A DNA stretch of 64,000 nucleotides, from assembly GCA_028279345.1 (NCBI GenBank), contig JANQNY010000025.1, forward strand, positions 1 to 64,000. Direction: 5' to 3'. Numbering within the stretch: the stretch's first letter is position 1; each line of letters opens with the position of its first letter. The DNA is from Geminicoccaceae bacterium. Its GTDB lineage: Bacteria > Pseudomonadota > Alphaproteobacteria > Geminicoccales > Geminicoccaceae. The notes below the pieces were generated by a model. The model did not search any database. It was not told where the DNA came from and worked only from the letters and a program-made list of their open reading frames with translations. This document shows positions 60,695 through 64,000 of the stretch, piece after piece. Position numbers and translations under genes: made by a program.

Positions 60695-61209
60695 CTTCGC
60701 CCCTCCGGCACCTGGAACTGGGCTCGCGCCCGCGGCTCGACCAGGTCGATGAGGACGCTCTCGAAGTGCGCCACCGTCTCGGGCCCGTGGCTCCGAAAGA
60801 CCAACCCCAAGCGGCGCCGCTGCGCCCGATCGAGGCGATCGGCGAGTTCGCGGCCGGACGGGGTCAGCACGAGGACGCGGCGGCGTCGGTCTGCGTCAGC
60901 GACCACCTGCTCGGCGAGGCCCGCGTCGATGAGCTGTCGAACATGTCGCGAGACGGTCTGCTTGGGCAACGCCAGCAACCGCCTGAGGTCAGCCGCCGCC
61001 TCCACGACACCCGTCTTGATCAAGAGGAGGATCAGACGATGCGTCAGGGCGAGGTCCACCGGCAGGCCGGACCTGGCAGTCGCCTCGAAGCCCCGCGCGG
61101 CGAGTAACAGCAGCGCGACGGAGCGATCCATGTCCTCCGGCCGCAAGAACAGTGCTTTGGCGCTGGCGTCGATACGGCGATGCGGCATGGCCCCCTCGCG
61201 TTGACACAT
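60691..61209 (-). CDS. petP: MarR-family regulator PetP
   Basis: A 172-residue MarR protein. LTHRLILLLIKTGVVEAAADLRRLLALPKQTVSRHVRQLIDAGLAEQ is the winged-helix recognition unit and ADRRRRVLVLTPSGRELA the wing. The position directly upstream of petR with a 4-base overlap fits PetP. The ATG at 61209 follows GAGGT; ATG 61188 is an alternative and the frame to 61275 would overlap the divergent aminotransferase. It lacks the cysteine tail of the other MarR protein in this window. Confidence 0.85.
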   Translation of the reverse strand: MCQREGAMPHRRIDASAKALFLRPEDMDRSVALLLLAARGFEATARSGLPVDLALTHRLILLLIKTGVVEAAADLRRLLALPKQTVSRHVRQLIDAGLAEQVVADADRRRRVLVLTPSGRELADRLDRAQRRRLGLVFRSHGPETVAHFESVLIDLVEPRARAQFQVPEGRS

Positions 61210-61273
61210 ATTGACCTCGATGATACCGCTCGCAACTCTCGATTTCCTGACAAATTCCGGCAGAGGCCCAGTC

Positions 61274-62152
61274 ATGGCACCCCTCCCGTACGACGATCGC
61301 GACGGCTGGATCTGGCTGGACGGCGACTTCGTGCCATGGCGGCAGGCCTCGGTGCACGTGCTCAGCCACGCGCTGCACTACGCGAGCTCCGTCTTCGAAG
61401 GCGAACGTGCCTATGGCGGCGAAGTGTTCAAGCTCACCGAGCACTCCGAACGGCTCGTGAAGAGCGCTGCATCGCTCGGCTTCGACATCCCCTACGACGT
61501 GGCGGCGATCAATGCGGCCACCAGGGCGACGATCGCCAAGAACGGCCTCAGCGACTGCTATGTCCGGCCCGTTGCTTGGCGTGGTGCGGAGATGATCGGC
61601 GTCTCGGCGCAGGCGTGCCGGCCGCATGTGGCGATCGCCGCCTGGGAGTGGGGCGCCTACTACTCTGATCTGCGCCTCACGCGCGCCATCTACGATCGCC
61701 CGGCACCGAACACGGCACCCGTGCAGAGCAAGGCCGCCGGCCTCTACATGATCTGCACGCTTTCGAAGCACGCAGCCGAGGCCAAAGGCTTCGGCGATGC
61801 GCTCATGCTCGACTATGAGGGCTATGTCGCCGAGACGACGGGCGCCAACCTGTTCATGGTCAAGGGCGACACGCTGCATACACCGATCGCCGACCGCTTT
61901 CTCGACGGCATCACGCGCCGCACGGTCATCGAGCTTGCCCAGGCGCGCGGCTACGAGGTCGTCGAGCGCCGGATCCGACCGGAAGAACTGGCCAGTGCCG
62001 ACGAGATTTTCGTCACGGGTACGGCCGCCGAGGTTACACCCGTCCGCGCGATCGACGAGCTGAGCTTCAAGATCGGCCACGTGACCCAGCGGCTCTCGGA
62101 GGACTATGCGGCGCTCACGCGCGGGCAGTCCCGAGCCGAGGCAGCAGCCTGA
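61274..62152 (+). CDS. ilvE: Branched-chain amino acid aminotransferase
   Basis: A 292-residue fold-type IV PLP enzyme. VHVLSHALHYASSVFEGERAY (about residues 25-45) and QSKAAGLYMICTLSKHAAEAKG (with catalytic Lys in SKAAG or at the later equivalent) are followed by LDYEGYVAETTGANLFMVKG and FLDGITRRTVIELA, the class IV motif. It transfers amino groups to branched-chain 2-oxo acids. The ATG at 61274 gives the usual start MAPLPYDDRDGWIW. Divergent from petP, an arrangement common in alphaproteobacteria. Confidence 0.92.
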   Translation: MAPLPYDDRDGWIWLDGDFVPWRQASVHVLSHALHYASSVFEGERAYGGEVFKLTEHSERLVKSAASLGFDIPYDVAAINAATRATIAKNGLSDCYVRPVAWRGAEMIGVSAQACRPHVAIAAWEWGAYYSDLRLTRAIYDRPAPNTAPVQSKAAGLYMICTLSKHAAEAKGFGDALMLDYEGYVAETTGANLFMVKGDTLHTPIADRFLDGITRRTVIELAQARGYEVVERRIRPEELASADEIFVTGTAAEVTPVRAIDELSFKIGHVTQRLSEDYAALTRGQSRAEAAA

Positions 62153-62196
62153 GCGCGGCAGGCCTGCCGCGCTCTCCCCGGGGGAGCGCCGACGCC

Positions 62197-62751
62197 ATGG
62201 CACTGGCGGTCTGCGTCTTCTGTGGCTCGCGTGCCGGCCAACCGCACGACTATCGCGGGCTGGCCGCCGCTGCAGGCCAAAGGCTCGCACAGGCGGGCCA
62301 TCGCGTCGTCTACGGCGGCGGTGACGTCGGCATGATGGGTGCGGTCGCCGACGCGGCCATGGCCGCCGGTGGCGAGGTCACGGGCTTCATTCCGGAACGC
62401 CTGCTCGAACGAGAGGTCGGCCACCGCGGCATCACGCAGCTGTCGATCACCAACGACATGTTCGAGCGCAAGCGGCTCATGATCGAGGAAAGCGACGCGT
62501 TCCTCGCATTGCCGGGCGGTCTCGGAACCGTCGACGAGGTCCTCGACGTCGTGACGCTCAAGCAGCTCGGCTACCATGATCTGCCGATCGTCCTGCTCGA
62601 CGATCGCGGCTATTGGCAGCCCCTCGTGGCCCTCGTCGAGCACGTCACGCGCTTCGGCTTCGCGGACGCCTCCGTGCTCGAGCTCTTCACGCTCGCGGGA
62701 ACGATCGACGCCGCGATGACCGCAATCGGCGATGCCGGAGGCCGCGGCTGA
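62197..62751 (+). CDS. LOG-family protein (cytokinin riboside 5'-monophosphate phosphoribohydrolase-like)
   Basis: A 184-residue Rossmann-fold protein. VCVFCGSRAG (residues 5-14), VVYGGGDVGMMGAVADAA and the family motif PGGLGTVDEVLDVVTLKQLG are diagnostic for LOG/TIGR00730 proteins, which release free bases from nucleoside monophosphates. Ends three bases from the convergent secB stop. Confidence 0.92.
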   Translation: MALAVCVFCGSRAGQPHDYRGLAAAAGQRLAQAGHRVVYGGGDVGMMGAVADAAMAAGGEVTGFIPERLLEREVGHRGITQLSITNDMFERKRLMIEESDAFLALPGGLGTVDEVLDVVTLKQLGYHDLPIVLLDDRGYWQPLVALVEHVTRFGFADASVLELFTLAGTIDAAMTAIGDAGGRG

Positions 62752-62754
62752 CGC

Positions 62755-63273
62755 TCAGCTTGGCTCGGCGGCAGGCGATGCCTCACCGGCGGCTTGCGCT
62801 TGCTGCTGGGCACGCCGGCGATAGAGCGTCATGAAGTCGATCGGATCAATCATCAGTGGCGGGAATCCGCCATCGCGCGTGGCATCGGCGACGACACGCC
62901 GCGCAAAGGGGAACAGCAGCCGCGGGCATTCGATCAGCAGCATCGGTTGGATCGCCTCTTCGGGCATGTTGGCGATCCCAAACAGCCCCGCATACGTCAG
63001 CTCGCAAACGAACATCGGGTTGCCGCCGGCGGTCGCGTTGACGCTGATCACGAGTTCGACCTCATAGCGCTCGCCCTCGACCTGACGGCCGCGCGTGTCG
63101 ACGTTGATCTTGATCTCCGGCGCCTCACCGGGCGTGAGGCCGCCGGGTCCCCGTGGGTTCTCGAAGGACAGGTCCTTGACGTACTGGGCGACGATCGAGA
63201 GCCGCGGCTGCGGTTGCGTGCCCGCGGCAACACCGTCGGCGGTGGCACCGTCGGGGGTGTCGGTTTCGGCCAT
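62755..63273 (-). CDS. secB: Protein-export chaperone SecB
   Basis: A 172-residue SecB. RLSIVAQYVKDLSFENPRGP and EVELVISVNA, then FVCELTYAGLFGIANMPEEAIQPMLLIECPRLLFPFARRVVADATRDGGFPPLMIDPIDFMTLY are family-defining. It keeps precursors unfolded for SecA. The ATG at 63273 gives the usual N-terminus; the frame to 63330 adds unrelated residues. Ala/Gln-rich tail. Confidence 0.96.
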   Translation of the reverse strand: MAETDTPDGATADGVAAGTQPQPRLSIVAQYVKDLSFENPRGPGGLTPGEAPEIKINVDTRGRQVEGERYEVELVISVNATAGGNPMFVCELTYAGLFGIANMPEEAIQPMLLIECPRLLFPFARRVVADATRDGGFPPLMIDPIDFMTLYRRRAQQQAQAAGEASPAAEPS

Positions 63274-63416
63274 GATCGTCTCCGAGAGGCTGGGGGACCG
63301 ACAGCGCCAGCTCATCAGCGCCGCGGACAACTGTCTTGTCGCGAGCCGACGCCAGGTCGGCCGGCAAGTGGTTGGCTGCGCTTAAAGCGTCTCAAGCCGG
63401 CGAGCGCAAGCGAAGG

Positions 63417-63920
63417 TCAGCGGTTGCGGGGACCCCAGTCGCCGCGCGGCGGCGGCAACGGTTGCGTCTCGTCCTCGACCACCTCGTAGTCGGCGTCGAC
63501 GACCGTCGGATCGCCGCCGGGACGCGGGCCGCCGCCCTGGCCGGGACCCGACCCGACGTGCACCTCGATCCGGCGCGCCAAGCGTCGATAGAGCACACCG
63601 CGCAACGCCGGAACGAGAAGGCACGCGCCGACGGCGTCGGTGAAGAAGCCGGGCGTGACCATCAGCAAGCCGGCGACGACCAGGCATAGGCCGTCGAATC
63701 CCTCCCGCACCGGCATGCCGCCGCCCGCGAGCTTGCCCTGGGCGCGCCGCGCCAGATCGAACCCCTGCTGGCGGATCACAAAGCTGCCGATGAGCGCCGT
63801 TGCTACGATGGCCAGAAGCGTCGGCCAGAGGCCGATCCAGCTGCCGACGCGGATGAACAGCGCCACCTCGATGAGTGGTACTGTGATGAACGCGACGAGG
63901 AGCAACAGGCCGACGGGCAT
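63417..63920 (-). CDS. fxsA: FxsA-family membrane protein
   Basis: A 167-residue protein with helices VGLLLLVAFITVPLIEVALFIRVG, WPTLLAIVATALIGSFVIR and GLCLVVAGLLMVTPGFFTDAVGACLLVPALR. R-x-Q-G and L-L-M-V-T-P-G-F-F-T-D-x-x-G are FxsA signatures. The C-terminal tail is Gly/Pro-rich. FxsA was linked to suppression of phage T7 exclusion in E. coli; the physiological role is unclear. The pairing with secB is common in alphaproteobacteria. Bases 63921-64000 show no gene. Confidence 0.9.
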   Translation of the reverse strand: MPVGLLLLVAFITVPLIEVALFIRVGSWIGLWPTLLAIVATALIGSFVIRQQGFDLARRAQGKLAGGGMPVREGFDGLCLVVAGLLMVTPGFFTDAVGACLLVPALRGVLYRRLARRIEVHVGSGPGQGGGPRPGGDPTVVDADYEVVEDETQPLPPPRGDWGPRNR

Positions 63921-64000
63921 GGGATGGTTGGTTTAACTTTCACGCACACAGGCTATATCTAGTCGAGCGTCGTACCGTGGCCGCGTTGGCCACGCCCGCC

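Overview
The window is GC-rich chromosomal DNA from an alphaproteobacterium, most likely of the Rhodospirillales or Geminicoccaceae type (lineage is inferred). Pointers are the order leuS-lptE-holA, a DUF3576 lipoprotein, DUF1127, an NDUFA9-like protein beside uppP and gltD-gltB, a Suv3-type helicase beside an S4-domain protein, a petP-petR-histidine kinase operon facing a branched-chain aminotransferase, and secB beside fxsA.

Layout. 0-4.8 kb: an IS3-type transposase start runs off the left edge. It is followed by a small stress or repair neighbourhood: a YcaQ/AlkX-like glycosylase, a GNAT acetyltransferase, an Ogt methyltransferase, a PEP-mutase-like enzyme, an exported DUF3237 protein and a MarR regulator with a four-cysteine tail. 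Three copies of one palindrome (GTGCG-N3-CGCAC) lie between the -35 and -10 elements of the GNAT, DUF3237 and marR promoters, which defines a probable regulon. 4.8-9.4 kb: decayed mobile DNA with a serine recombinase and three upstream inverted repeats, an IS5-family fragment, a minimal type I-E-like CRISPR relic without cas genes, a DUF1640 gene, and a primase and a DUF736 gene that are both broken. 9.4-22.2 kb: a catabolic cluster. A histidinol-dehydrogenase-fold enzyme resembling sulfopropanediol dehydrogenase HpsN, an SDR, a LacI regulator and a bicupin lie on the plus strand. A cytochrome b561, a D-2-hydroxyacid dehydrogenase, an LVIVD-repeat protein and a complete CUT1 ABC importer lie on the minus strand, next to a divergent FadR-type GntR regulator. 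22.2-23.07 kb: IS3 and integrase fragments abut the 3' end of tRNA-Leu(CAG), a likely old integration boundary.

23-47.5 kb is largely core genome: NDUFA9-like protein, UppP, GltD/GltB, a thioesterase, a 2-oxo acid decarboxylase starting with TTG, an orphan peptide-binding protein, HolA, LptE, LeuS, a DUF3576 lipoprotein, a full porin and a half-length porin-like protein, YggS, cytochrome c, an S4 RNA-binding protein and the Suv3-like helicase. 47.7-58.6 kb holds a Dpp/Opp-type ABC importer, a TRAP transporter with a LigI-like lactonase, SSB, a LysR regulator and a DUF1127 protein. 58.6-64 kb holds the kinase-PetR-PetP operon, a branched-chain aminotransferase, a LOG-family protein, SecB and FxsA.

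The two most promising regions are the MarR palindrome regulon at 1.3-4.8 kb and the HpsN-like/b561/LVIVD catabolic island at 9.4-22.2 kb. Initiation at non-ATG codons looks common: TTG for the decarboxylase, yggS, holA and probably dctQ, GTG for one ABC ATPase, and probably CTG for petR.
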